From the IMG/VR virus record IMGVR_UViG_3300008267_000076, positions 1 through 48,620 of that record: DNA of 48,620 bases, one strand, 5' to 3'. Below, piece by piece: positions 9,053 through 22,500 of this stretch. This stretch comes from a virus. The position numbers and the translations under genes are program-made. The notes under the pieces were generated by a model that was not told where the DNA came from, made no database searches, and saw only the letters and a program-made list of their open reading frames with translations. Positions within the stretch are counted from its first letter, which is position 1. The number at the start of each line of letters is the position of its first letter.

Positions 9053-12000
9053 CTTAATATAACTCCTATATCGTTACTAACGGTCCTTCCTGAATTAATA
9101 TCAGTTTCAATTAAATTGACGCCAGATATATCTGAGGTAAACTGATCGCATTGATAAGTACTGCTTGTCGATTCACTAGAGATAACATTTGTAACTGTTA
9201 TGCCAATTGGCATATTTACTCCTATTCTGTCTATATTCAATTGATTATTTTCTATTACAATTCTTTCTAAATCTATTTCACCAATATCAATTGACGAACC
9301 TGTTAGAGAAAATGCTTTGAGTATAAAATACTCATCATATATAGATAAATTATCTAAATGATTTGGCCTATTAATTCTCAATATATTATTTGAATATGGC
9401 TTCATTCTACAAAGTAATTCTTTACCTATTGAATTTTGCCATGTTTCATAAGTTAGATTTTGCCATTTTGAACTCTTTAAATTTCCATCAAAATCTTTAA
9501 GAACTTCGATTTTATTAGTTAAATGATAAAAAAACAAGTACATTGGAGAGTACAATGAATTAATATTAATTTCATTTCCCTCTTGATTTGTAATGAATTG
9601 AGGATCAAACCACCTGAATATAGGCTTCAACATATCCGGGTTGGTTAATGATAGAAGTATTCCTTTGAAACTATTTGGAAGTTCTAGAATATTAGATGAA
9701 TCAACCTGTTGATTATTCACAATATTTCTAGCTATGAGCAATGAGTTCGATTCATTTCTGTTATTATAATACTGCCTTGTTATAGATAAGAATTCCAACA
9801 TTATAGGATTTAAATTTTGATTTTGAGCTCTATCTCTTAAGACTGCTTGATTTCTAGAAAGAGTAGAAGGTACAGCAATATCTCTATATAAATTTTCAGT
9901 ATGTATGTCGATTATCGGATCAAGATTTTTTTCTTTTCGATCTAATAAACATTCATTAGGTAATAAAACATCTTGTGGCGTAAAGACAGGTCTCTGTTGT
10001 CCTACGTTTCCTTGATTAATTATAATACCTGATTGAGATAAATTCGTTCTCAATTCTTGCTCTAAAATGTCTTCTGGTCTTGGTCTTGGGACAGCTGAAT
10101 TAGGATCAGGAATCCTAAAAGGATTTGATGCATTTCTTATAATAGTTGATTCAAGTGAGGCAAAAAACGATGGCTCGCTCTGTCCTATAATAGAGATTGG
10201 TAAATTATTTGGATTTATTGTACCAAGGATAGTATTACCTATATTTGGTATATTAACCGGTCTTAATTCAGAAGTATTCATTAATGATGGAGCTATTAAA
10301 CTGGGGCTTAAATAAGTCCATCCTGTTCTTAAATAAGAATCGCCAGTTGTAATACCTTCTATATCTAAAGAAATATTTTCATCAATGAAGAAATTTCTCA
10401 TTTCAGATAAAACTCGGTCATAATAATATTGACCAGTTATAAATCTCATACCTTGATAATCTGGTATATCTGACGGATTTATTGTTAGATAATCTAATCC
10501 ATATTCTTTATTAAAATTTGAATCAATATAATGATCAGTAAACCAGTGTGATATGTTTATTATTCTTGGTGGAGATGACAAGCTGTTTTCTTTCATTAAA
10601 GAATTCTCATCATTTCCTAGAGCAATATCATAACCAATAATGGTAGCTGTCTTGGAAAGAAAATTATCAATAAGTTTAATAACAGTCTCAATTCCTTTAG
10701 GACTGCCAGAGTATGGATCTGCTAATTTTAATAAAGATTGTAAATCTTCTTGCTCAGTTAGGACGCCAGTAAATAAATTCAATATTTCTAAATAATTTAT
10801 TATAGGGCTTATCCAAGGGGCATTTTTTAGTGCTGCATTATTTGGATATAAACTATATTGTTCTTCAATAAATTTATTAGTAAATCTTCCTAAATCTATA
10901 TTAAAATTACTAATTTGATTATTTTTTAATATGTTAAGCTTTTCTTTTGTTTCTTCAATATGAGGATCGTCTGCTTCAGATATCAAGTTATTTATTCCGA
11001 TCTCAGAAGCTTTTAAATAATATTGATAAAGCCTTGCTTTATCACGCTTTAATTTATCAATAAGTTCATAAACAAACTTTTGTGATGCATCTTCTATGGA
11101 AATATCTAAACCATATTGATAATAACCATCTGTTACCTTGGAAATAGTTTTATCAGTAACCTTAAAAAATCTTACATCTTTTAATGTACTATCCAAAGAA
11201 AGACCAATATCTCCCTCAGAAATCTCGCCTGTATCAAGTATCATGGAATTAATTCTACCTAATTCAGAATCTGCTGAATAAGTAATTATGTCATATGGCG
11301 CATCTAGATCAAATGGGACATATCCATCAACATAATTACCATTCTTGTTCATGGTTCTTATAGGAGTAATTCTTCTTCTTTTTATTTTAATATCTTTAAT
11401 CTTGCATTTTTTTAAGATATTTTTTATTTGACTACGAGTTCCTCTTAGGAATAAGTTTTCAAAAATAGAATTTTCTTTAAGCATCCTCTGGTAATCTAAG
11501 GCAAACATAAACCTAGAATTGCCGTCTCTTGATTTTGAAATAAAAGCCTCTGAAAAATAAACATTTTTTGGCTTTCTTATTTCCCCACCGGATTTTAAGT
11601 AAATAAATTTATTCGAAGGATTGATAATATCATTTTCAATAGATGATAAATTAATCATTTTTCTTGCAAGAAATTCAATTATTCTAAAATCTTGTATTTT
11701 ATTATTTGGAACTTTTAATAGCGCAAGAGGTTTTGAAGTCTCAGCAGAATACTTGTAGCCAGTAAACCAATTACCTTGTCCGTTTTCGTTCACAGGACCG
11801 TACCAAGGTGTCTTATCAGACATCAAAAATATATTTGAAGTTCCTATAGTTATTCCATTGTCAATAACAATTTCAGAAGTTATTTTTCCATTATGATAAC
11901 CTAATGTTAGATTGTCATAAGATAAATTATAATCATTAACTAAAAGCTCCATATCAATGCTACACATTAAAAATAATGAAATATGCTGTGAATTATTTTC

Positions 12001-12573
12001 TTTAATTTTAAAATCAGTATTAAAACTTATATTGTGTACAGTATTGCCATCTTTATCTAATTCAAATGAATGTTGAAATAGATTCTTTTGATCTTGAGAA
12101 ACGTCATTTAGGAGATTAAATTCTTTGGTTTGTATATATTTTTCAAAAACTTGATTTAAGTTATTTGTATCAAAAGAAGCTTTTAAAATCTTATAAGCAC
12201 TTGAACCATCATCTATCTGCATTTTAGAGTTTATTATTTTAATAGCATTATTAGAAGTAGATAATGCAGCAGTTATTGCCGGGTTTGATACTAACAATAT
12301 ATTCAATTTTAAATATTTAGAAAATTTATCTTCAAACCATTTTGATATAGGGTCATTAGAATTGATAAACTCTTTTAAGGAACAATTGACAGTTATCTTT
12401 AATGTTTTATCTGAAGAGAAGTTACTTCTTAATTCTGCAATTTCCAACTCATGATCTATATGAGGATCAGAAAATGAATAAGGATTTGTACTATTTTCTA
12501 ATATAATACTATTAATCATTACATTTGGTATTATATTTGCCAATATATCATCTTGTTTTTCTAAAGAAAACAT
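9043..12573 (-). CDS. Very large virion protein, probable baseplate component
   Basis: 1176 residues, soluble, rich in Asn, Ile and Ser. I do not recognise a family. The first 300 residues alternate hydrophobic and polar residues in a beta-rich pattern. The middle (about 480-600) is helical and charged. Around residues 790-900 there is a proline- and asparagine-rich, low-complexity linker (PFRIPDPNSAVPRPRPED). The C-terminus is again beta-rich and ends ILRWR. There is no signal peptide, and no lysozyme, peptidase or nuclease motif. It starts with ATG 12573 after GAGGTG and overlaps the 830-residue gene downstream. Size and neighbours suggest a baseplate or tail-fibre connector. This is inference; the coding call itself is solid. 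Confidence 0.82.
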   Translation of the reverse strand: MFSLEKQDDILANIIPNVMINSIILENSTNPYSFSDPHIDHELEIAELRSNFSSDKTLKITVNCSLKEFINSNDPISKWFEDKFSKYLKLNILLVSNPAITAALSTSNNAIKIINSKMQIDDGSSAYKILKASFDTNNLNQVFEKYIQTKEFNLLNDVSQDQKNLFQHSFELDKDGNTVHNISFNTDFKIKENNSQHISLFLMCSIDMELLVNDYNLSYDNLTLGYHNGKITSEIVIDNGITIGTSNIFLMSDKTPWYGPVNENGQGNWFTGYKYSAETSKPLALLKVPNNKIQDFRIIEFLARKMINLSSIENDIINPSNKFIYLKSGGEIRKPKNVYFSEAFISKSRDGNSRFMFALDYQRMLKENSIFENLFLRGTRSQIKNILKKCKIKDIKIKRRRITPIRTMNKNGNYVDGYVPFDLDAPYDIITYSADSELGRINSMILDTGEISEGDIGLSLDSTLKDVRFFKVTDKTISKVTDGYYQYGLDISIEDASQKFVYELIDKLKRDKARLYQYYLKASEIGINNLISEADDPHIEETKEKLNILKNNQISNFNIDLGRFTNKFIEEQYSLYPNNAALKNAPWISPIINYLEILNLFTGVLTEQEDLQSLLKLADPYSGSPKGIETVIKLIDNFLSKTATIIGYDIALGNDENSLMKENSLSSPPRIINISHWFTDHYIDSNFNKEYGLDYLTINPSDIPDYQGMRFITGQYYYDRVLSEMRNFFIDENISLDIEGITTGDSYLRTGWTYLSPSLIAPSLMNTSELRPVNIPNIGNTILGTINPNNLPISIIGQSEPSFFASLESTIIRNASNPFRIPDPNSAVPRPRPEDILEQELRTNLSQSGIIINQGNVGQQRPVFTPQDVLLPNECLLDRKEKNLDPIIDIHTENLYRDIAVPSTLSRNQAVLRDRAQNQNLNPIMLEFLSITRQYYNNRNESNSLLIARNIVNNQQVDSSNILELPNSFKGILLSLTNPDMLKPIFRWFDPQFITNQEGNEININSLYSPMYLFFYHLTNKIEVLKDFDGNLKSSKWQNLTYETWQNSIGKELLCRMKPYSNNILRINRPNHLDNLSIYDEYFILKAFSLTGSSIDIGEIDLERIVIENNQLNIDRIGVNMPIGITVTNVISSESTSSTYQCDQFTSDISGVNLIETDINSGRTVSNDIGVILRWR

Positions 12574-12596
12574 TTATCACACCTCATGCAATAATA

Positions 12597-13586
12597 TTAC
12601 TTCGAAGCCAAATATAGATTTTCTTCTATATTATTTTCTAAAGATGATGTGACACTATCAGAAATTTCATCATCAAACTTTATATCAAACCAATATTCTA
12701 CATAACTAGGATCATTATCAAAATATTCATTATTTTGTTGATTAAGTTCATTATCTATTAAAAATCCATTTATTATTTCTCTCTTTGTTGCTTTAAATGA
12801 TAAAGGAAATAATCTTTCATTTAATGAATCTTGTTGCTCTGTTCCAGAAATAATATTTCCTTGAGCATCTGTTCTTTCAACTAAAAAAACTTCAATATCA
12901 AAATTTTCATTTTGAAACTCAGAGTTTAATTCTTTTACATCAATAATGATATTATCTTCAATTACTTTAATATAGGAGCCATCTCTAAATTGAATAGCAA
13001 CCGTTTCTAGGTCTCCTTGCTCAGATAAGGTATATGGCTCTCCTGTCATTTCAGGAGGAGAAGATGTTCTATCTTCTGGTGGTAAATCCATACCTATTTC
13101 AGTTTTATAGACTACTGGTTCTAAAAATAATTGTGGAATTTTAATAGTTTGAACGTCTCCGGTAATAAACTTATTACTTGATTCAATCTTTCCTCTTAAG
13201 AGATTTATTTTCCATGCTGGGAGTTTATTTACAGCTAAAGATGAATTACCAAGAGGCGCAGAAAGGGCATATCTTTTCTCTACAGATGGCTGAGTATATC
13301 TTCCACTTCTAGGGCCAACTGAATTTAATTCTTCATTTAGTTTTCGTATCTCATCTTCTCTACTGCTGAAAACATATTGAGCTTTAATTCTAGGAGTTTC
13401 TTCTTCAATTCTATTCTGTGTCTCCATGTGATTTTCTTCAATATCCGCATAGGAAGAATCATATAGAATATCGTCATCAAAAAAAGCATACATCTTTGGA
13501 TTAAACTTACCTAAAGAAAGAAGATGTTTACCATATTGTGTTAATTGCAATTCAATTACTTGTTCTTTAGTATCTAAAAAACTCAT
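12597..13586 (-). CDS. Conserved phage structural protein, MSFLDTKEQV family
   Basis: 329 residues. The N-terminus (SFLDTKEQVIELQLTQYGK, then LLSLGKF and AFFDDDILYDSSYAD, then RIEEETPRIKAQ) matches a conserved virion protein I recall from marine and other T4-like phages, of unknown role. It shares the MxFLD, LTxxG, GxF and DDx spacing of the 5560-6492 product, which suggests a common N-terminal domain. The C-terminal half is acidic and beta-rich (IYVKVIED-like strands, then YVEYWFDIKFDD). The ATG overlaps the stop of the 3874-residue gene as ATGA, so translation is probably coupled to it. It may act as an adaptor between the giant protein and the baseplate. That is inference. Confidence 0.83.
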   Translation of the reverse strand: MSFLDTKEQVIELQLTQYGKHLLSLGKFNPKMYAFFDDDILYDSSYADIEENHMETQNRIEEETPRIKAQYVFSSREDEIRKLNEELNSVGPRSGRYTQPSVEKRYALSAPLGNSSLAVNKLPAWKINLLRGKIESSNKFITGDVQTIKIPQLFLEPVVYKTEIGMDLPPEDRTSSPPEMTGEPYTLSEQGDLETVAIQFRDGSYIKVIEDNIIIDVKELNSEFQNENFDIEVFLVERTDAQGNIISGTEQQDSLNERLFPLSFKATKREIINGFLIDNELNQQNNEYFDNDPSYVEYWFDIKFDDEISDSVTSSLENNIEENLYLASK

Positions 13587-16500
13587 TGATTACCTCCTTG
13601 ATTATTCATCTCTAAAGTCATATTTGGCTTAATCGAGATGCCTCCCTTTATCTTGCAAAGCTCAACAAGACTGCAAAAATCATATGGCCAATTATAATTA
13701 TATTTATTTTTATTAATATTAGTGCCATTAATCATATCATAATAATCATTATTAGCTTTTCTCTTGACCCTAAATACTAGCCATCTGATATTGTTGGGAA
13801 GCTGCTTACCTTCGAAGAAGTTGTTCTCGTCTAATTCATGCTCTATGAATTGATTATCCTTCGAAGCTATCTTTGCTCTCTTTGGCATCAATCCTTGCCA
13901 AATATTAGCCAAGTCTTGAGAATCAAAATTATCAGTAAACTCAAACATGTACATTACAAAAGGTTCAATGTCTTGTGTTCTCATAAAATCAAACTGTGGT
14001 GGCAGATTATACTTTCCTATTCTTTCAACAAGTTCAATGACAGAGCTACCAGCATTTCCTTGCTGAGCTGCATTTAGCAATGTTCTTGATAGCTTAAAGA
14101 AGTTTCTACCAGAATTAGAAATAGTATTTGCCAGATTAGTTCCAGATATTGGACGATCAACGAATGGTATCATTACTAAAGCTTCAGATATCTCTTTACT
14201 ATCAGCTATTTCCCCAATTCTTGATTTTTGCGATGTAAAGCCGCATACATCTATAAGAGAGCCTATCTTATCATCACATGCATTCAAATTTCTACGAGAA
14301 TAGAATTCTCTATCTCTTTGTATTTCAACTTCTCTATCGTCACTTGACAAATCTATATTCTTTTGAGAATCGATATAATAAATTCCAAGTTTTCCTGTTG
14401 GATTCATCAATGAATCAGTCTTTGACTCCAAAGTTATTTTTGGACTTATTCTAGCAATGATTCTCTCTACTTCCTGTCTCCCTCTTCTATTATTTAAGAA
14501 ATTACGCTCATGATCATATATTATTTCTACTATTACTTTAGCATTTGTTTCTAGTCTAGAATACTCTATATTATCTTGTTCTTCAGATAATCTTTCACGA
14601 GACAAGCCTCTAATTTGTTCTCCTTCCAATGAAGACACCCAAACTATTCTAGCATCCCATGGGTAGCTTCTATCTCTTGTTCTACTCATTTTTATATGAT
14701 AGACAATAGCATTTGCTAAATCCGATGAAGTTGGGACATTTGATGTAGCTGGTAAAGCCAATTCGTCAATATTTGAAGCATATCTATCTGCTTGTAAATA
14801 AGCTTCAATATCATATTCTCCTGACATACCTACTGAAATATTTTCTAGTGTTGCTCTTGGACTGGTTCCAATTGTTCTGATGCATGCGTCGGCTGAGTAA
14901 GGTATAAATTCTGATGAGTTATCGGCTGATAATATTTCAGCTATAGATGAATTCATGTACTTGTCTTGCCATGAATAGAAATTAACTCTGCCACCTACAG
15001 ACTCAATGGCATTAGAAGGTTGTCCAATCTTTATATAATCAATTCTTCCAGTTGGATCTTTAAGAGTAATAATATTTCTATTAGCCTCTCTAGTATCATG
15101 AGGGATGCCAATCAAAACTGAATAATCATTTATCTGTTCCGAAGAACAAACTGGTGATTCTTCAATGGCTAAGAATAACCCCTGTTCTGAAGTTGGGATC
15201 TCTCCATAACCTCCCCACATGCCTGTACCACACTGGTTATCTTTATTAAGATAGCTTAGATTTTGTTCAGTTTTAAAATTAAGAGCCGGGCTTTCAAATT
15301 TTGGCGATATTGACCAAACAAAATCATCATTCTCCTCAACGAAGCGATCAAAATTTATCGATGCCTGAATAGGCATTCTTGCTTGATAAGCCGGTGTATC
15401 GTGCCATTTATACGGCACTTCTCCTATGGCGGCCAAATAAAGTTGAGAAGCTGTCAAGGGCTGACCTGAAGTTCTAGAAGAGAAAAGCTGCTCCATTTCT
15501 TCATTGATATAATCAATTTCTAAATTAAGTAGTATTTCTCCAATCGTAGGCTGCCCGGTTCTTGGAGCTTTGAATTTCAATCTTGCTTTTGCACGACCAT
15601 AGAAATAAGGTGGAACATAAGCAGCCTGAGATGGATCAGAAATAGAAAGATGATTTAAATTCTGATCGGCATCTTCCGGCAAATATCTCATAGATGGACC
15701 AAAGTAACGACCATGGGTTGTCAGAGGAAGATCATTATTATCAACACCAATAATAACATCTTTACCATTATGTGGACTCATGATCATTTCGAAATCATTT
15801 GTCTTATATAGATGTATATCAAGATAGTATGTCCAACCTTCTTCTACGTGTTTCCACTGACTTTGTGGAGCTGATTTAAAATTAGTTAAACTATTATTCT
15901 TTAAGAAGAAGTTTGGTATCTCTGCTAAGAAGTTATGCATGGCCATTTCATATAATGGTTTTTGCTCACCCGTCCACTCAAAATACGGATAACGCTCATT
16001 GCTTCTTACGCTTAGAGAAGAATTTTTATAGTTCTCTTGATAATAAGATGGAGCTAATAAGAACAGCTTTGAATCCTCCCGATCATTTATCTTAGGGAGA
16101 TAAGTATCTAATGATATTAAAGATTCAAATGGCAATCTAAGTGTAGGAATAGTATTAAGAACTCCTCCTTCAGCATCAAATAATCTTTGAGCATCATTAT
16201 TCTCGATATTAATATTAGTAAGGTTAGATATTCTAAAATCAACAACTACACGATCAATATAATCGAGAATATTATTGACTATGTTAGATAATGTCTGACC
16301 TGATATACCTAATAATAAATCTTCTCTTAAAAGAGACGAAATATATGGAGAGTTAGCGAATCTATTTATTTCTTGAATTGAATCAAATTCAGTAGTATAA
16401 GTTCTTAACTCATCCCTAAAATCAGCTGCGCTTCGAAGCATTGATTGCCTAGCGTATTCCTCTAATTCTCTCGGAGTAGAGATATTACCAAGAGACACTT

Positions 16501-19500
16501 GTCTATAAATGTCATCAGTCACTACTCTATTTAAAATATTTTGAGCTATAGTTCCTTCGTATCCAGTGAAAGATTCAGTAATAGAAGAAGTTATTTTAAC
16601 ACTATTTTTGACAAATCCATATATCTGCTCTTTAGCCTCATTGCCAGTAGTTCCAGTATATGAAGCCCAATCTACTGCAATGCCAGACTTAAATGTGTTA
16701 AACAATATTCCCGGAGCAAAGAAAGGCTGTAAAGCAGCTTGTTCAGTTCTGGCTCTTGAAGTAGATTTATTTTCTTCTTCCCCTTTGATAAAAGGCATAA
16801 CGCTATCATAGAAAATAGAACCAATTTGTACAGCATGCTGAGAAGGATAAAACCCATTGTATGGAATAAGCTTCTTTACTGCATCAACTTCAAGACGGAA
16901 AACCTTTTTATTATCAACAACTTCATGATCATTAATCACTTTTGTTAAATGAGGAATTGTATCTGTATGAGCATATGACTTAAAGAATTCTTCATTCCAT
17001 ACGTACTTATCGCAAACATCTTCTCGTTTTCTTGGGATTCCAAGTTTGAACCATCCTATCAACTCTGAACAAGCTGAATTAATAGAACTTCTAATTACCG
17101 GCTCCCCACCATTTTCTGAAACAGATTCTGGTTCTTCTGAAGTTACAATATCAAATGGACCATGATTTAGGAACACCGGTGGGATGCTTAGATAAGCCGA
17201 TGGATCGGGAAGAAAATTGTTTCTCGGTAGAGAAAATCCTGTTCTCATTTGACCATTAACATAGTCATTAATATTTCCTAATATATCCTGAAGATTATTA
17301 TATTGTTCTGTCGGGATACTATCCGAGTCTATAATCGGAATTCTAATTGATTCAAAATCATAGTAAATGTTTTCAAATACTTCAATATTCTTGCATACAG
17401 TCATTGCATCTCGCCATTCAGCATAAAGTTCATTAGCATCCTGACATTGAGATGAAAAGATTCTATTTGCTAAATTATTAAACAATCTACCTGTCTTAGA
17501 ATAATAACCATTATTCTTATGATCAAAAAACCATGCATACTTATCAGGCCTATTGTGCTGATTATTAAGCGCATGAGATGAAGTGATATTACTTAATCCG
17601 GGATTACCTCTAAAAATCAATAAATCTGTAGCTTTTCCATTGAGGTACATATCTTTCGCTTTAGCAAAAGAAATATGAGATATAGTTCTTGGAAAATAAT
17701 TCTTGAAGAATAAGCTTCCATCTTTACGGAAAATATCTATAGAATCTTCTCCGAGACCCGTAATCTCCCTCATTCTTGTCGCATTTAAAGCATTTGAAGG
17801 AATCCATACACCGTCGACAAATAAAAGAACTCTATGTCTATATTCAGACGGCTTATTTGATGTGCCGCCGCCGATATAATACAAACATATGTTTTTCCAC
17901 TTGTCTTTCAGTTCGCTGGACTTAATAGCAAAAATTAGCTTATTTCCAAGAGAGTCTTCCCAAATAAGATCTCCGTCTTGGTATACTCCTTCATCTAGGT
18001 ATAGATAGGATGCTAATGTTTCTTTAGCTGTTTGCCCACTGAGCAGACGACCAGTATTTATAACATTTCTAATATTTTCAGTTATTTCTTCTATTCTTCT
18101 AGATAGTTGTTCTATTTCTAGGCTATATGAAATTCTTCTTTGCTCGAAGATATTTGCAATAGTAGAATTAAGACTAACAGTATTATTTACTTTTTCTAAA
18201 TCAGCAATCTTATTGGTTAATTGAGTTTGTAGAGTTGATATTTTGTCCTTCTCATCTTTAATTGAAATGATATCGCCTGTAAGAGATATAAAATTATCAT
18301 TCTCTACTTCTGTAAAATAATCTGCTTTTAGTTCAAAAATACCATTTTTTGAATTATTTTGCAAGTTTATCCAAGATGATAACATGAAAGAGTTATTCCA
18401 TCTTTCAAGCATAATTTCAGATGTATCTGGAGGTGATGACCAATTCCAATTGAATGCCTTGCTTAATCCAACTTTAATGCCTTGAATTTGAGTATTATCT
18501 GATAGATTTGTAATAAGTTCGTTTAGTCCGATAGACAAATTGATCTTATCTTCTGAATTCAATTGTATAACAGGATATGGCTCTCTACAATTCCAATTAT
18601 TGGATAGTTCAGAATCGATTGATACTGGCTCTTCGAGAATAAACATCTTGTCTTCAGAAACAATACTGGTTATCTGATTAGCTAAAACAGTATTATACTT
18701 GGCATTGAAAAGTTCGTTCCAATTAAGAGCATTATTAGGCTGAGCATTAATTTCAGAAATATCTAATTTAGATACTCCATCCCAAGATAAATAACTCATT
18801 TCCTTATAATCATGATGCCTCTTGCCGCTAGCATCATTCTCTTTGATAGCACCTTTTAGTTCTAAGAAATTCTTATTTTCAGTTCTAAAGTTACCAGAAT
18901 TTTGATTAATATAAAAATCTATATGAGTAGAAATATTAAACTCTGGAGTTAGAGAATAATCCTTTCCTATAGCTCTTGTGTCTTCAGAATATTCTTCATA
19001 TGAAGAATACCAAGGAGAATTATTAGAAATCTCAGCAGCTTTCCATAACCAAGATTTTTCTTTTGCTAGAATACTTCTTGGATTATATATAAATTGCATT
19101 GTCGGTCTTGGAGATAACCAAGAATTTTCCGACTCAATATCAAATTCTGCAATATTATTACTTTCGTTCGTACGGTATTCGTACGTGTAACCATTATACT
19201 GAGAATCTCCGGGCCATGAAAGCTCTCCTCTCAAATCAATATTTTCTTCGTTTCTTGGTTTATATTCTAGAGCCCAAACAGAACTTCTTCTCAAGGGCCA
19301 ACCAAAAGCGTTAAGTGAGACACTATCAGAAGGCTTATCTGGGTTCCATGAGGTTCTTTCTCTCGCATCCTCAGAGCCCCAAAACGTTCTTATTTCTGAT
19401 GCCCTAGCATCATAGCCATGATATCCTTTGTCTTCTTTATAGAATTTTCTTCTTCTTGTTCTATCTAAGCCAACGTTTCTATGTTTAGGGAATATATTTT

Positions 19501-22500
19501 CTTCATAAATTGTTTCAAATATTCTAAGCTGATACGGATCAGTAATATTACCAGAAATTAAATATTTTTCAGTTAATACATCATATATTTGACGAATATC
19601 TTTTTGTAAACCTAATCTTCTTACCAGAAGAGGATTTGCAAAATTCTCCACATTATTGCTATAAGAACTGATTATTGTCTCTGGTAACCTCCACCCACCT
19701 TCATTCATTAGAGATTCAGATGTTGGATATCCTACTCTAGAATGAATAGGTTTATTCCATGCGACAACAGGCTCTAAGTAGTGAGTAGTTGTTTGCGCTC
19801 TAGATTCTTTAATAGAGATTCTATTATTTCCGTCTTCTATATCTAAATTCTTAGGTAAGTCTAGATTAGAAATAATATTGTGTTTTCTCTGCTTTATGAC
19901 AATAGGATTTTCTGATCCTCTTATTTGTTTCCAAGAAGGAAATTGATATGGTCCATTTCTCTGATTAAGAACATCGTTAAATGGAATTTCTTCACCATTC
20001 TCTCCCATAATTGGAGGCGCTGTAAATGTCTCAGAGGACAGATCCATATTATAGTCAATATTATTGTAAGTGCTAGGGTGTCTAGCTCCTTCAATCTTGT
20101 AGAAATTATTTAAGAATGGTAAGCCATCTTCAGTAATTAACCTTTCCATTTGATCTCTTCTAACAACAGACCTTGAAAAGGCAGTTAATTCAGATGGATC
20201 TGTTTCAATTGATGGATACTTTGCAGTTATATTAGGGAATTCTGATACATATCCCCAAGGACATAGATCACGTGTAATAATATTCCCATTAATTTCTTCT
20301 ATAAAAGTTTTTTGTACTGAAGAATTAATCCAAGAATATTGAAAGTCTGAACGTGGAATCTGATGAGATACAAATGCATTATCTCTAGAAACTTTACAAG
20401 TCTCTATATCATCAATAATTTCTGGTCTATACGAATTATTTCTATGGTTCTTGTGATAGTTTGCTCGGCATGACGAGTTTAAATCGCCGGGGTTCTCGCA
20501 GTCTTCTAAAGGTATACCTCTATGGTAGCTCCTGAAGCCCCACTTCTTAGTGTGATATGTCAGCCAATTCTTTAAAAGAATTCTGACATCAAGATTTCTA
20601 TAGTTTAATCCGTTATATACAGCAAGCTCTTCAGCTTCAACATCAAGCATGCCACGAGATAACGTATCAGAGCTACCGGGAGCAGAAAATCTCTCAGTAA
20701 AAATATGCTCGTTTCTAGCACGAACTGGTAATTTAAAGTCATACAAACCAAGTACCGTCTCGGAATTAGAAGTTGGTGCCTCTTGTATATTTTCTCCCTC
20801 TTTCTCTATTAGCCATCTATTATTAATTCTTCTACCAGAAGTTTGTACAACCTGATAGTCGAATCTATAATTACCAAATCCATGTTTAATATTTCTTATA
20901 TTTATGGGTCTTTTTGCTTTTTCGTCTCGGTAGTACTGAGCTTTAGGCTGTTCTGGGAGAAGGGGAGTATAGGTGCCATTGCTGAAATTCCAAGCCTCTG
21001 GTCTATTATCTTCATTATCTTCTCCATCATTCAATGGTACATGTCGACTTTGTAAACCACCAACATGAGTTTTGGTGAAAATACCTTGTAAAGGAATTTC
21101 CTTATCATCACCATATGTATCGGAGTGATTGCTATTCCAATATTTCTCATTGGTATCAAATACCTTATTTAACTCAAAGAGAGAGAGTATACTACCATTC
21201 ATACCATCTCCCTCTAGAGCCAGATTTAGCCTAGAGTGCAGGAAAGGATTCTCAACATCTCGTCGATCAACGCAAACTGAATTAGCTTTATCTTCTGCTT
21301 CTATAAAAGAAACAGTATTATTATCAGCGATCTCAGCTCTTACGAAATCTATTTTCTTGCTTCTTCTATTGTTTATTCCAGAGTGTAAATTATTTTGTGG
21401 CTCAATATTAAATTTATATGGTGTAGTTAAACTCCTAATAACAAAAGTCTGACCATCATAAGTTCTTCTTTCCCCTGAGATTTCATAAGAAAGATTTCTC
21501 TTGATATGGCTTCCAAAGCTTTTAGTATTTATTGAATCTAGTATTTTATTCTTTGATTGATCAACATCGTCATTGCCAGATGTTAGTTCCTCGCCATCTC
21601 TTTCTGCTCTAGACTTCCACCATAAGCAATTTTCATTTTCCTGCTCTGTCGCATGACCATGCTTCCAATTGTAAGTTAGTTCATTGATACCAAGCAAAGC
21701 AGCTTCTGGTGGTTTCTGCTTAAATTCTAAAGTAGGAAACTTATTCCAGTATTTATTTCTCTCAAGAATATGAGACTCAATAACAGTTCTGATGTCATCA
21801 GAGAAATTAGCTGATGCTGGTATCAATTGTTTAATGATATCTCCTATGGAAGAATCTATCCATTTATAAAAATTAATATATCTTTCTATCTTGGGAGATT
21901 CTATAAATCTTTGAAAGAACAATTGTCTTAACTTATTAAGATTCTTATACTCCATCCTATAACGATTTACAGGCTCACCTAGCAAATTATTAAATTCAGT
22001 TATAGAAGCAAACGCTTCTATAATCTCTTGTGAAATATTTTGATACATGCTCTTTTCTAGAGCCCAGAAATAGTTTACAGGACGACTTAATTTAGTAAAA
22101 TACTCATCGTCTTCTGAAGCAATATTTATTGTTTCAGAAGGGCCAATAATCTCAGGAAGATTTTGTTTATAAGAAATAAGATAGTTTCTATCAACAACAT
22201 TTAGATCATCTGGGTAGTAAAAATCACCTTTTCCAGTATATTGTTTTTTAAGAATTTCACTTAGCCAACCATATCTACTATTTTCCGTTGATTCAACTAA
22301 AGAGCCTCCAGATACGTCATCAATATAGAAATAAGAATCAGAAAGAATATTACCTGCTTCATCTATTCCATTACTAGGACTTGATTTAGTTACAGTTGCA
22401 AAATCCCAATATAAACAAAGAGTATCCATCTCTGGAACTCTTATATCTGCTGATATTTGATAAAAATAGGCATTCTTATAAGGATTTTTCACACCCCAGT

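Noticed and set aside
21129-21452. 107-residue plus-strand frame inside the LamG giant, and a similar one at 44026-44349 inside the fibre gene
   Set aside because: Both are antisense shadows without start signals. Neither shows a recognisable domain.
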